Assembly (NCBI GenBank): GCA_900548225.1
Contig: URJM01000064.1
Span: 1-10,523, forward strand
From: an uncultured bacterium
GTDB taxonomy: Bacteria > Verrucomicrobiota > Lentisphaeria > Oligosphaerales > Oligosphaeraceae
Reading direction: 5' to 3'
Length of the DNA: 10,523 nt
Both the position numbers and the translations under genes were made by a program. Positions within the stretch are counted from its first letter, which is position 1, and every line of letters begins with the position of its first letter. This document shows positions 1 through 6,857 of this stretch, one piece after another. The notes beneath the pieces are model-generated. The model was given only the letters and a program-made list of their open reading frames with translations, had not been told where the DNA came from and did no database searches.

Positions 1-254
1 AAGCCAGGGACTACATGGAGATTTTCCGTGAGGCGGGAGTCCATGTCTACTGCGAGGACGAGGATGTCGCCATCTACGCCAACAAAAGCTACCTGATGGT
101 GCACACGGACAAGGCGGGGAGACGCCGCGTCTCCCTGCCGCGCCCATGCAAGCTGGTGCAGATCCTCCCCGAAAAACGGCTGCTCTCGGAAAACACCCAG
201 GAGTTCATCCTGGATGCCGACGCGAAGACAACCTATCTCCTCCGAATGGAGTAG
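1..254 (+). CDS. C-terminal end of a probable glycoside hydrolase (5'-truncated)
   Basis: The frame is open from the left edge (first whole codon at 3) to the TAG at 252-254. It gives 83 visible residues and has no start in view; the ATG at 15 is most likely an internal methionine. The pattern runs: a 'FREAGVHVYC' strand, a 'VAIYANKSYLMVH' strand, a 'RRVSLP' strand, then a short final strand ending in 'TTYLLRME'. It resembles the small all-beta C-terminal domain that closes many beta-galactosidase-like glycosidases, in which the phrase 'YANKS-hydrophobic-H' and an ending like 'T-x-L-F-R-L' recur. That is recognition by resemblance only. The catalytic domain lies outside the window, so substrate and family cannot be given. 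There is no sign that it belongs with the operon beginning at 464, because a hairpin and about 200 bases separate them. Confidence 0.5.
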   Translation, partial: ARDYMEIFREAGVHVYCEDEDVAIYANKSYLMVHTDKAGRRRVSLPRPCKLVQILPEKRLLSENTQEFILDADAKTTYLLRME

Positions 255-303
255 CCCCAGGCAGAACGGGGAGGCAAAGGCAGGTTCAGCAATTGCCGGC
301 GTT

Positions 304-346
304 CCCCATCCCCGTGAAAATGGCGGTGATGGGGGCGTCCTTTCTT
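304..346 (+). terminator. Possible Rho-independent terminator after the glycosidase-like gene
   Basis: A 7-bp perfect stem pairs CCCCATC (304-310) with GATGGGG (328-334) around a 17-base loop, and a T-G pair extends it. The T-rich stretch TCCTTTCTT (338-346) follows. It lies about 50 bases past the stop codon at 254 and ahead of the next operon. The T tract is interrupted and the loop is long, so strength is uncertain. Confidence 0.4.
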
Positions 347-400
347 CGCCGACGCGGGTTCCGTGCGTGTCTTATTCCTGCAAATATCTTTCGGTTGCAT

Positions 401-429
401 TAGAATATGCGGGAGTTCTGGCGTATTAT
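401..429 (+). promoter_or_regulatory. Candidate promoter region for the 464-5955 operon
   Basis: The only AT-rich patch ahead of the three-gene run contains two -10-like hexamers, TAGAAT (401-406) and TATTAT (424-429). Each matches TATAAT at five of six positions. A partial -35 match, TTGCAT (395-400), lies too far (23 bases) from the second and directly abuts the first, so no well-spaced pair exists. If TATTAT is used, transcription would begin around 435. The ATG at 407 would then be untranscribed and the ATG at 464 would be the first start. Confidence 0.25.
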
Positions 430-463
430 AGGTGCCGAATCAGATGTCAGCGGCACAGCAACC

Positions 464-1102
464 ATGAAGAAGTCCGTCTTGTCAATACTTGTCATCTTCT
501 GTCTAGGATTTTCTGCCTTTTCAGGAAAATCCCAGGCGGTTGTTGCGTTATTTGGGACGAACTCGTCTGTTCCCAGCCTATTGCCTGGCACCTACAGTGC
601 ATGTGACGAGACACTGCGTCAGAACATTCTATCCCGCGGTGATCTTCTCCGTGACCGTGTTCGTGCGGACCTGGCCCTGTCCAGGATGGGCGCTTCCACA
701 TTGTTGCAGTTAAATTTTGAGCAAGCTGGCGCATTGCTCCGGGAACTATCCTGTTCTGCGCTAGTCCAGTTGAACATACGGAACTGCGACATCACCGTCA
801 AGCGTCTTCGTTCCCGTCCTGACGAGAATCGTGGCGGTCGTCCCAGGCGCGGAGCCTCTCCCGTCCATTCCCTTGGGCACGGCCCTTTGTTTTCTCCGCC
901 GGAGATCATGGTCGCGATAATCGTGGGCGAGTTTCAGATATGGCGTGAAGGGGCTTTTTCCGTGGAGTTGGTGCCTATACAGGCGGTTGTGATGAGCACC
1001 GACCTGGATGCGGCAGGCATCTCCTACGGCACGCAGCGCGATTTCGAGCGGGAGGCCCTGCGCTACGCGCTTGAAAAGACAATCAGCAAGACAAATAGAT
1101 AA
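464..1102 (+). CDS. Secreted protein of unknown function, first gene of the macroglobulin operon
   Basis: This is a 212-residue protein of a family I do not recognise. The start was set at ATG 464, not the in-frame ATG 407, because residues 1-25 then form a clean signal peptide: basic MKK, a hydrophobic core to about residue 18, and an SQA cleavage site before VVAL. The cysteine at 13 is not in a lipobox. The mature part has a helical segment (about 48-105) with leucines and cysteines at 47, 97 and 108. A Gly/Arg/Pro-rich, probably disordered stretch follows (about 114-142). The C-terminal segment has two hydrophobic strands (about 148-178) and a helical end. No Shine-Dalgarno sequence precedes the start. 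The gene is visibly less GC-rich and less codon-biased than the macroglobulin gene downstream. Only 8 bases separate it from the next gene, suggesting co-transcription. A periplasmic or surface role alongside the macroglobulin is inference. Confidence 0.65.
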   Translation: MKKSVLSILVIFCLGFSAFSGKSQAVVALFGTNSSVPSLLPGTYSACDETLRQNILSRGDLLRDRVRADLALSRMGASTLLQLNFEQAGALLRELSCSALVQLNIRNCDITVKRLRSRPDENRGGRPRRGASPVHSLGHGPLFSPPEIMVAIIVGEFQIWREGAFSVELVPIQAVVMSTDLDAAGISYGTQRDFEREALRYALEKTISKTNR

Positions 1103-1110
1103 TCACAAAC

Positions 1111-1911
1111 ATGCGGGCGTATCTATCGTTTCTCCCTTTTGGGGTCGCCATGCTCCTGGCGTTTTCGGGCACCTCCTGCGTTTCCGCCAAGAAGTTCGAC
1201 TATGCCTCTGCGGAGGGGGTCATGTACCAGCGCATTGACTCCGAGGCGCGCCAGCTTCCACCAGTGACCGTATTGCCCTTCAGGGACAGTCGACCATCGA
1301 AGATGCTTGCCGAAAACCTCGGGGAGGAGGGCGGCCAGGGCATTGACATGGAGTCGCGTCTGGACCGGGGCACCTTTGCCTACGGATGGATTCCCTTCAT
1401 GCCCTTCGCGTGGATAAGCCGCGAGATTCCGGAAAACCGGAGCGACCCTCTTGCGACACTGCGCAGCTACTGGTGCCACTTTGACAGGGAACTGGCCGAG
1501 GCGGCGGTCGTCAGCGTCAGGCATTCGGAATTGTTCGAGGACGTGCTTTTTGCGGAGAAGCCCGAGAATGCGACCACCAGGCTCGTCCTCATGGGGACTA
1601 TTCATTCCACGAAATACGAGGGAGAGCGCCTGACCTACGGCGTCACCTATCTTCTTGCGCCGGTTCTTTGGGTCGTGGGCTTTCCGACTGCGGTCTCCCA
1701 CAACACCCTCGCGCTGGACTTCATGCTGGTCGACCGTGAAACCAAAAGCGTCGTCTGGAAATTCCGCTATGAAGGCACGGCTTCGCTGGCGCACTTCCTC
1801 TATTTCCATCCGGGAGACGATGGCGCCTGCTATGCGCGGCTTGCGAAGCAGGCGATGAACGCAGCACTCTACAATCTTGATGACTCAATCCGACGAGCCC
1901 GAAACAACTAG
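1111..1911 (+). CDS. Probable lipoprotein with an internal hydrophobic loop, function unknown
   Basis: This 266-residue protein starts with a hydrophobic signal (residues 1-22) ending SGTS before C23. That fits the loose lipobox pattern, although glycine at -3 is not ideal; serine follows by two and there is no aspartate at +2, so outer-membrane sorting is possible. Residues 52-61 (VTVLPFRDSR) look like the first strand of lipoproteins that begin with a 'V-LPF-D-R' motif. Further on come an aromatic, proline-rich stretch (about 88-104, GWIPFMPFAW), a helix with YWCHFDRELAEAA (120-132) and a hydrophobic run (about 176-195, including LLAPVLWVVGFP) long enough to touch a membrane. It is followed by strands (about 199-220) and a C-terminal helix. 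It sits 8 bases after the preceding gene and 12 before the macroglobulin, with no Shine-Dalgarno sequence. I know no named function. The position suggests an envelope partner of the macroglobulin, which is inference. Confidence 0.7.
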   Translation: MRAYLSFLPFGVAMLLAFSGTSCVSAKKFDYASAEGVMYQRIDSEARQLPPVTVLPFRDSRPSKMLAENLGEEGGQGIDMESRLDRGTFAYGWIPFMPFAWISREIPENRSDPLATLRSYWCHFDRELAEAAVVSVRHSELFEDVLFAEKPENATTRLVLMGTIHSTKYEGERLTYGVTYLLAPVLWVVGFPTAVSHNTLALDFMLVDRETKSVVWKFRYEGTASLAHFLYFHPGDDGACYARLAKQAMNAALYNLDDSIRRARNN

Positions 1912-1923
1912 CCATCTACCATT

Positions 1924-4900
1924 ATGCGTAACATTCTACTCTCCATACTGATACTGGCCATGACACCTGCATTCCTCCAAGCCGCGCAGAACCGCACTGG
2001 GCGACCGTTGCACTACATCTCAACCGACAAGCAAATCTACCACCCCGGGGAGACTGTCTATGTGCGCGCAGTCGTCCTGGACGGCATGACCAACTACCCG
2101 CTGAACGACTTCCTCACGGGATACACGGATTTCGAATGGAAGATTATCGGGCCCAAGGGGGACTCCCTTGCCGACGATGCGATGGAGTACGAGCAGTCGG
2201 TCGGCGCCGTCTCCTGGAAGATTCCCGACGACGCGGCCGGCGGCATCTACAAGTTCCGCGTGGCGGGCGGCGAGGCGGCGCCAGCCGAACGCACCTTCGA
2301 AGTCCGGGCATATCGCGCGCCCCGGATACGCACCCAGATTGACTTCCTCAAGCGGGGCTACCTCCCGGGCGAAGAAGTCACCGCGGTCGTGAAATTCTCC
2401 CGCGCCGAGGGCGATGCAGTCCAGGCGCCGAAGGTCTCGGCCGCGGCAATCCTCGACGGCGCGATGATCTTCGAGACAGACGAGGCGGCCGTTGACGGCG
2501 ACACCGCGCGAGTCTCCTTCAAGCTCCCCGCCGAAGTCAAGGATGGAATCGGAACATTGAACTTCACGGTCCACGACGGCGGCGTCAGTGAATCCGCGGG
2601 CAAGAGCATCCCCGTCCTCCTCGACAACTACACTGTGGACTTCTATCCTGAGGGCGGCGACCTGGCCGCCGACGTTCCGGGCAGAATCTATGTCGAGGCC
2701 AGGCAGAAAAACGGCATTGGCGCGGACATGGCGGGGGTCGTCAAGGACGCCGGCGGGCAGGCTGTCGTCGACTTCTCGACCATCTTCGACGGGCGCGGCA
2801 TTATTGAGTTCAGCCCGAAGAAAGGGGTTGCCTACACCCTTGAAATCCGCAATGCCGCCACTGGGCAGACCCGTGTCTTCGCGCTTCCCGAGGCGAAGTC
2901 CGGGTCACTCATCGCCGCAACAAGGAACGCCTACGACTACAGCGAGGCGATAGTGGTGAAGATAGCCACATCCGCCGACGCAACGAAGACTCCGGGCTAT
3001 GTCACACTGCGCAAGCGGGACAAGGAACTCTCGCGGGTCGCCGTCAAGGCCGGACAGACCGAGGCCACGCTGGATGCGGGAGAGCGGGAGGGCGTCCTCA
3101 TCGCGACCCTCTACGCCACCGATGACACGCCGCTTGCAGAACGCCTGATCTTCAGGCGTCCAAAATTCCGCGTCCACACAACGGTTTCCGGACTGGACCG
3201 CGACTATACTCCAGGCGAAAAAGTCACCTTGGTCATTGAGACGCGCGACGATGCGGGCACGCCCGTTGCCGCGAATGTCGGCCTGACCGTCACCGACGCG
3301 TCAGTCGCCGAAATGAAGGACAGGCGCGACATTGCTCCGCGGCTTCCCGCAATGGTCTACCTCGAAAACGAGGTCCATGCCTTCGCCGACGCGGGGGACT
3401 ACTTCGACGCCGGCGACCCGCTTGCCGACGCAAAAATCGACCTGCTCCTCGGAACCCAGGGCTGGAGGCGGTTCATTCCGCTCCGCAAGACGGAAATCGC
3501 GAAGCAGTACGAAGATGCGCTTCGCCGCGCCCTCGCCCCGGAGATCGACTTCAGCATCGTCCCAATGCCGATTGCCAGAGGCAGAGGCCCCGGAATCCTC
3601 TACATGATGGCGAACGCCTACGGAGCGGGACCGAAGGAGGCCGTGTATGCCCAGGAGGAGGATGGCCTCATGCTGGATTTTGACGAAGGCGCCGATGTCA
3701 GGGGAGGCGAAGTCATTGAAGAGGCTGCGGCGGAGGCTCCGGCGGAGGCTCTTGACGAAGTGGAGTTCCCTGCGATGGCGAAGCATCTTGTCCCCCGCCG
3801 CCCGTGGATTCCGGAGGTGGAGGAGTGGGTGGTTCGCGAATACGCGCACCAGGCCCGCAAGGACCGCAAGCCCGGAGACAGGGTGGACTTCCAGGAGACA
3901 GTCTACTGGTCGGCGAATCTCCAGACCGACCCGCGCACAGGCAAGAGGGAAGTCTCCTTCGAACTGCCCGACACGATTGGCGCATTCAAGGTGATGGCCG
4001 ACTCCTTCGGCAACAACGGCGCCCTCGGCGAGGCCACCGCGGAGCTGCGCTCCGTCCAACCCTTCTATGCCGAAGTGAAGATGCCACTCTTCCTGACGGC
4101 AGGAGACCAGGCAATCCTGCCCGTGACACTCGTCAACATGACGAAGGCACCCCTTGCCGGGGCGAACCTGACCATTGAAGTCGGCGAAGGACTCCGCCTT
4201 GTCGAGCAGCCCGTGGCTGGCGCCGCGCCCCTTGCTCCAGGCGAACGCCGCGCCGTCCCCGTAAAGGTCGAGGCGACGAAGCCCTGCACCGCCAAGGTCA
4301 CCGTCAAGGCAGTCGCCGGCGGCAATGTGGACGCCGTCACGCGGGAGGTCTCCATTCTCTCGCCGCTCTTCCCGTATTCGGAATCTGCGGGGGCGAAGGT
4401 CTCCTCCAAGTCGCCATTTGCCTTCCGCTTCGTCATTCCCGCCGAAGTCGAGAATGGCTCCCAGAAGCTGGTCGCGCAGGTATATACCTCTCCCGCAGCC
4501 ACCATGGAGGCCGCCCTCAACGCACTTCTGCGCCAGCCCCACGGATGCTTTGAGCAGGCCAGTTCGACGAACTACCCGCTTGTCATGGCACAGCAGTATT
4601 TCCTGAGCCATGCGGGCATCGATCCTGCGAAGGTCAAGAAGGCGCAGGATCTCCTCGACGAGGGTTACAAGATGCTCGTCTCCTTCGAATGCAGGGAGAA
4701 GGGATACGAGTGGTTTGGCGACGACCCAGGCCACGAGGCGCTCACCGCATACGGGCTGATGGAGTTCAACGACATGGCGAAGGTAATGCCCGTCGACCAG
4801 TCGATGCTGGAGAATACGCGGAAGTGGCTCCTTGACCGCCGCGACGGCAACGGTGGCTTCAAGCAGAGCCAACGGGCACTGGACTCCTTTGGACACGCCC

Positions 4901-5955
4901 CCGCAGAGACAGCCAACGCGTATATCCTCTGGGCGCTCCTCGAAAGCGGCGAAAGCCCGGCCAAGCTCAAGAAGGAGATCGAGGCGGTTGCAAAACGCGC
5001 CGCAGAGGCGCAGGACGACTACCTGAAGGCTCTCGCGGCAAACATCCTCTTCCTCGCAGGAGAACGCCCCCGCGCTGAGGAATTCGGGCGCATCCTCGCC
5101 AAAAACCTGAAGGACGACGGCACGATGAAATACCCCGGCACGACAATCACATGCTCGGGAGAACTCTCAAGGAACCTGGAATGCACATCCCTTGCCGCAC
5201 TGGCATGGATTCGGCTCGGGGCGGATTTCGCAATGCAGACCGAGACCGCGATGACCATGCTTGCAAAGTCCTGCGAGGCCGGGAAGTTCGGTTCGACACA
5301 GTCCACGGTCCTCGTCCTGAAGGCAATCAACGCATACGACGCGACATTCGCAAAGCCGAAGACTCCCGGCGAGGCACAGCTCTACCTGGACGGCAATCCC
5401 TTCGGGGCACCAGTCCCATTCGACGAAAAGTCCACCGGCATCCTTTCGCTGCCCGACTGCGGGCTCGCGCTGACACCGGGGGAACACACCCTAGAAATCC
5501 GGCTGACCGGCGAAAGCGAACTCACAGCATCGATGAAGCTGGATGCAATGACACGCCTGAACGCAAGCAAAGGCCCCCTCAGGATGACGACGACGCTCGA
5601 CAGGAGTGAAGCCGCCGCCGGAGAGCCCATGCAACTCGCCGTCAAGGTCGAAAACGCCACCGACAAGGCCGTCAACATGCCGCTGGCAGTCATCGCAATC
5701 CCGGGGGGACTCGAACCCAGATACGAACAGCTCAAGGAACTGCGGGACGCAGGAACCATCGCGTCATACGAAACCCGCGACAATACGGTAGTCCTCTACT
5801 GGCGTGGACTTGATGCCAACGCAAGCGTCACCGTAAATATCTCCCTGACGGCGACATTCCAGGGGAAATACGCGGCAGCCGCATCCAGGGCGTATCCATA
5901 CTACGACGACAAGGAGGCCGTCTACTGCCCGGGAACGCAGTGCCTTGTCAAGTGA
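1924..5955 (+). CDS. Bacterial alpha-2-macroglobulin family protein with intact thioester motif
   Basis: This 1343-residue protein belongs to the family of protease traps that bind attacking proteases covalently once a bait segment is cut. A signal peptide covers about residues 1-20 (cleavage near LQA/AQ), with no lipobox. Macroglobulin (MG) beta-domains follow: MG2-like (about 28-130, with YHPGETVYVRA), further MG domains (about 135-420), and a bait-domain-like fold starting near 428 (YTPGEKVTLVIE) and reaching GTQGWRRF (510-517). An irregular acidic Ala/Glu-rich stretch (about 560-620) is the likely bait. The A2M core follows (about 659-720, VYWSANLQTD, then GAFKVMADSFG). The thioester helical domain has C875-F-E-Q878 and WFGDDPGHEALTAYG (930-944). 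A receptor-binding-like domain closes the protein (about 1220-1343, with RAYPYYDD). It is shorter than E. coli ECAM (about 1650 residues). Neighbouring pbpC, the classic partner, is absent here. The family call is secure; the biological target is unknown. Confidence 0.93.
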   Translation: MRNILLSILILAMTPAFLQAAQNRTGRPLHYISTDKQIYHPGETVYVRAVVLDGMTNYPLNDFLTGYTDFEWKIIGPKGDSLADDAMEYEQSVGAVSWKIPDDAAGGIYKFRVAGGEAAPAERTFEVRAYRAPRIRTQIDFLKRGYLPGEEVTAVVKFSRAEGDAVQAPKVSAAAILDGAMIFETDEAAVDGDTARVSFKLPAEVKDGIGTLNFTVHDGGVSESAGKSIPVLLDNYTVDFYPEGGDLAADVPGRIYVEARQKNGIGADMAGVVKDAGGQAVVDFSTIFDGRGIIEFSPKKGVAYTLEIRNAATGQTRVFALPEAKSGSLIAATRNAYDYSEAIVVKIATSADATKTPGYVTLRKRDKELSRVAVKAGQTEATLDAGEREGVLIATLYATDDTPLAERLIFRRPKFRVHTTVSGLDRDYTPGEKVTLVIETRDDAGTPVAANVGLTVTDASVAEMKDRRDIAPRLPAMVYLENEVHAFADAGDYFDAGDPLADAKIDLLLGTQGWRRFIPLRKTEIAKQYEDALRRALAPEIDFSIVPMPIARGRGPGILYMMANAYGAGPKEAVYAQEEDGLMLDFDEGADVRGGEVIEEAAAEAPAEALDEVEFPAMAKHLVPRRPWIPEVEEWVVREYAHQARKDRKPGDRVDFQETVYWSANLQTDPRTGKREVSFELPDTIGAFKVMADSFGNNGALGEATAELRSVQPFYAEVKMPLFLTAGDQAILPVTLVNMTKAPLAGANLTIEVGEGLRLVEQPVAGAAPLAPGERRAVPVKVEATKPCTAKVTVKAVAGGNVDAVTREVSILSPLFPYSESAGAKVSSKSPFAFRFVIPAEVENGSQKLVAQVYTSPAATMEAALNALLRQPHGCFEQASSTNYPLVMAQQYFLSHAGIDPAKVKKAQDLLDEGYKMLVSFECREKGYEWFGDDPGHEALTAYGLMEFNDMAKVMPVDQSMLENTRKWLLDRRDGNGGFKQSQRALDSFGHAPAETANAYILWALLESGESPAKLKKEIEAVAKRAAEAQDDYLKALAANILFLAGERPRAEEFGRILAKNLKDDGTMKYPGTTITCSGELSRNLECTSLAALAWIRLGADFAMQTETAMTMLAKSCEAGKFGSTQSTVLVLKAINAYDATFAKPKTPGEAQLYLDGNPFGAPVPFDEKSTGILSLPDCGLALTPGEHTLEIRLTGESELTASMKLDAMTRLNASKGPLRMTTTLDRSEAAAGEPMQLAVKVENATDKAVNMPLAVIAIPGGLEPRYEQLKELRDAGTIASYETRDNTVVLYWRGLDANASVTVNISLTATFQGKYAAAASRAYPYYDDKEAVYCPGTQCLVK
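3604..3783 (+). other. Candidate bait region within the macroglobulin, with a 12-bp tandem duplication
   Basis: Residues about 561-620 lie between the MG-domain ending GTQGWRRF and the conserved A2M core beginning VYWSANL. The stretch is rich in Ala, Glu, Asp and Gly, with no clear strand pattern, as expected of an exposed protease-cleavable segment. At DNA level CGGCGGAGGCTC occurs twice in tandem (3728-3739 and 3740-3751), giving a four-residue rhythm EAAA-EAPA-EALD. In known macroglobulins the bait sits in this order relative to the other domains. The exact borders here are inferred. Confidence 0.45.
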
Positions 5956-5971
5956 GGCATTGAAAGAGACA

Positions 5972-6011
5972 GCCCCTCGCCTCCTGGGTAGTCCATCGGG
6001 AGCCGAGGGGC
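5972..6011 (-). terminator. Hairpin probably terminating the minus-strand genes
   Basis: GCCCCTCG (5972-5979) pairs perfectly with CGAGGGGC (6004-6011). After one C-C mismatch, CTCC (5981-5984) pairs with GGAG (5999-6002). Read on the minus strand it is followed by a moderately pyrimidine-rich run, TGTCTCTTTC. On the plus strand it has no T tract, so it more likely serves transcripts coming from the BI-1-like gene. Confidence 0.5.
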
Positions 6012-6038
6012 AGGCCGCGCAGCACACGCAGCACGCAG

Positions 6039-6086
6039 CACTCCTACGCCGGGGCCTTGGCCTTCAGCGCAGGAGTGTCTTGTTTT
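6039..6086 (+). terminator. Hairpin with T tract, probable terminator of the macroglobulin operon
   Basis: CACTCCT (6039-6045) pairs with AGGAGTG (6071-6077). After one A-C mismatch, CGC (6047-6049) pairs with GCG (6067-6069). TCTTGTTTT (6078-6086) follows on the plus strand, the usual layout of a Rho-independent terminator. It lies about 85 bases past the macroglobulin stop and just outside the stop of the convergent gene at 6090. Confidence 0.55.
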
Positions 6087-6089
6087 CCG

Positions 6090-6776
6090 CTACTTCCTCT
6101 TTCCGAGGAGGCGGATGAGGTGCAGGAACAGGTTGATGAAATCCAGATAGAGGCTCAGGGCGCCGATTATTGCTATTCCCGTATGGTTGCAGCCAGCCTC
6201 GTGGATTCTCTTGATTTTCTGGGTGTCGTATGCGGTCAATACGACAAAGACAAGGACGCCCAGGATGGAGAGTATCATATCCAGCATCTGTGAACGCAGG
6301 AAGATATTCACAAGCATCGCGATGATGATTCCCAGCAACGACATCAAGGCCAGATTCCCGATGGTAGTCAGGTCACGACGCGTGACAAGGCCATAGACCG
6401 ACATCACGCCGAAGACGATTGCCGTGGTCAGGAAGATATTGGTTACCGAGGTGATCCTGTAGGCATGAAGCAATACCGACAGGGTGACCCCGTTGAGCGC
6501 GGAATACCCCAGGAACATGAAGAACGCCACGATGGGAGGGAGCTTCATGATCATGAAGGAAAGCACAAGCACCAGCGCGACTTCGGCAAGACAGCATGGC
6601 AGCATGACTGTGGCGTAGGTCTCCGGCGGCATGGTCTTGTAGACGTAATACGCCACAAACGCGGTAAGAAGCAACCCCAGGGTCATGGTTCCATAGACCT
6701 TGTTGATGAAACTGACCTCCTGCATCTCAAAGGCATTGTCACGTCTGCCGTATTCTGGATAATTCTGATTGTTCAT
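6090..6776 (-). CDS. BI-1/YccA-family seven-helix inner membrane protein
   Basis: This 228-residue protein belongs to the Bax inhibitor-1 (UPF0005, YccA/YbhL/YetJ) family. Characterised members are pH-sensitive calcium-leak channels (B. subtilis YetJ) or modulators of the FtsH protease (E. coli YccA). After a hydrophilic N-terminus (1-26), seven hydrophobic segments lie at about 27-48, 58-77, 80-102, 111-131, 142-160, 167-185 and 200-222. The signature TAYDTQKIK (181-189) and the last-helix motif ALSLYLDFINLF (206-217) supply D184 and D212, which match the aspartate pair that gates YetJ. ATG 6776 was preferred to the longer start at 6839 because AGGAGGA (6785-6791) sits 8 bases upstream. The gene has its own candidate promoter and is the last of the minus-strand genes. 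Which physiological role applies here cannot be read from the sequence. Confidence 0.93.
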   Translation of the reverse strand: MNNQNYPEYGRRDNAFEMQEVSFINKVYGTMTLGLLLTAFVAYYVYKTMPPETYATVMLPCCLAEVALVLVLSFMIMKLPPIVAFFMFLGYSALNGVTLSVLLHAYRITSVTNIFLTTAIVFGVMSVYGLVTRRDLTTIGNLALMSLLGIIIAMLVNIFLRSQMLDMILSILGVLVFVVLTAYDTQKIKRIHEAGCNHTGIAIIGALSLYLDFINLFLHLIRLLGKRK

Positions 6777-6784
6777 CTCTACAC

Positions 6785-6791
6785 TCCTCCT
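6785..6791 (-). promoter_or_regulatory. Shine-Dalgarno sequence deciding the BI-1-like start
   Basis: AGGAGGA on the minus strand sits 8 bases before ATG 6776. It fixes that start over the in-frame ATG at 6839, which would place it inside the coding region. Confidence 0.75.
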
Positions 6792-6822
6792 GTCAAAACT
6801 GACTTTTCCGGACAACTCCCCT

Positions 6823-6850
6823 AATATAAGACAATTCAACTGCTCTCCAA
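6823..6850 (-). promoter_or_regulatory. Candidate sigma-70-type promoter for the BI-1-like gene
   Basis: On the minus strand TATATT (6828-6823) matches the -10 consensus at five of six positions. A weak -35, TTGGAG (6850-6845), lies 16 bases upstream. The site falls in the short gap between ispE and the BI-1-like gene, 46 bases before ATG 6776, and the sequence is locally AT-rich in an otherwise GC-rich region. The -35 match is poor (three of six). Confidence 0.4.
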
Positions 6851-6857
6851 GCGCCCT

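Noticed and set aside
407..463. Upstream ATG at 407 as the start of the first operon gene
   Set aside because: It would put 19 hydrophilic residues before a clean signal peptide and overlaps the likely -10 region; ATG 464 fits better.
1123..1809. A 228-codon minus-strand open frame opposite the lipoprotein-like gene
   Set aside because: It is antisense to a gene with signal peptide and operon context. It has no initiation signal, and the sequence is rich in Arg, His and Gly with no domain pattern.
3301..4896. A 531-codon open frame on the minus strand opposite the macroglobulin gene
   Set aside because: It lies wholly antisense to a well-supported gene. Its Leu/Arg/Val/Gly-rich translation has no recognisable domain and is the expected shadow of GC-rich third codon positions.
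6018..6040. Short repeats of GCAGCAC near the convergent gap, considered as a repeat array
   Set aside because: They are only about three imperfect copies of 7-9 bases without spacers, too short for a CRISPR, attachment site or satellite; probably chance in a GC-rich gap.
6777..6839. Longer N-terminus for the BI-1-like protein from ATG 6839
   Set aside because: The strong AGGAGGA before ATG 6776 would fall inside the coding region, and the added residues resemble no family N-terminus.
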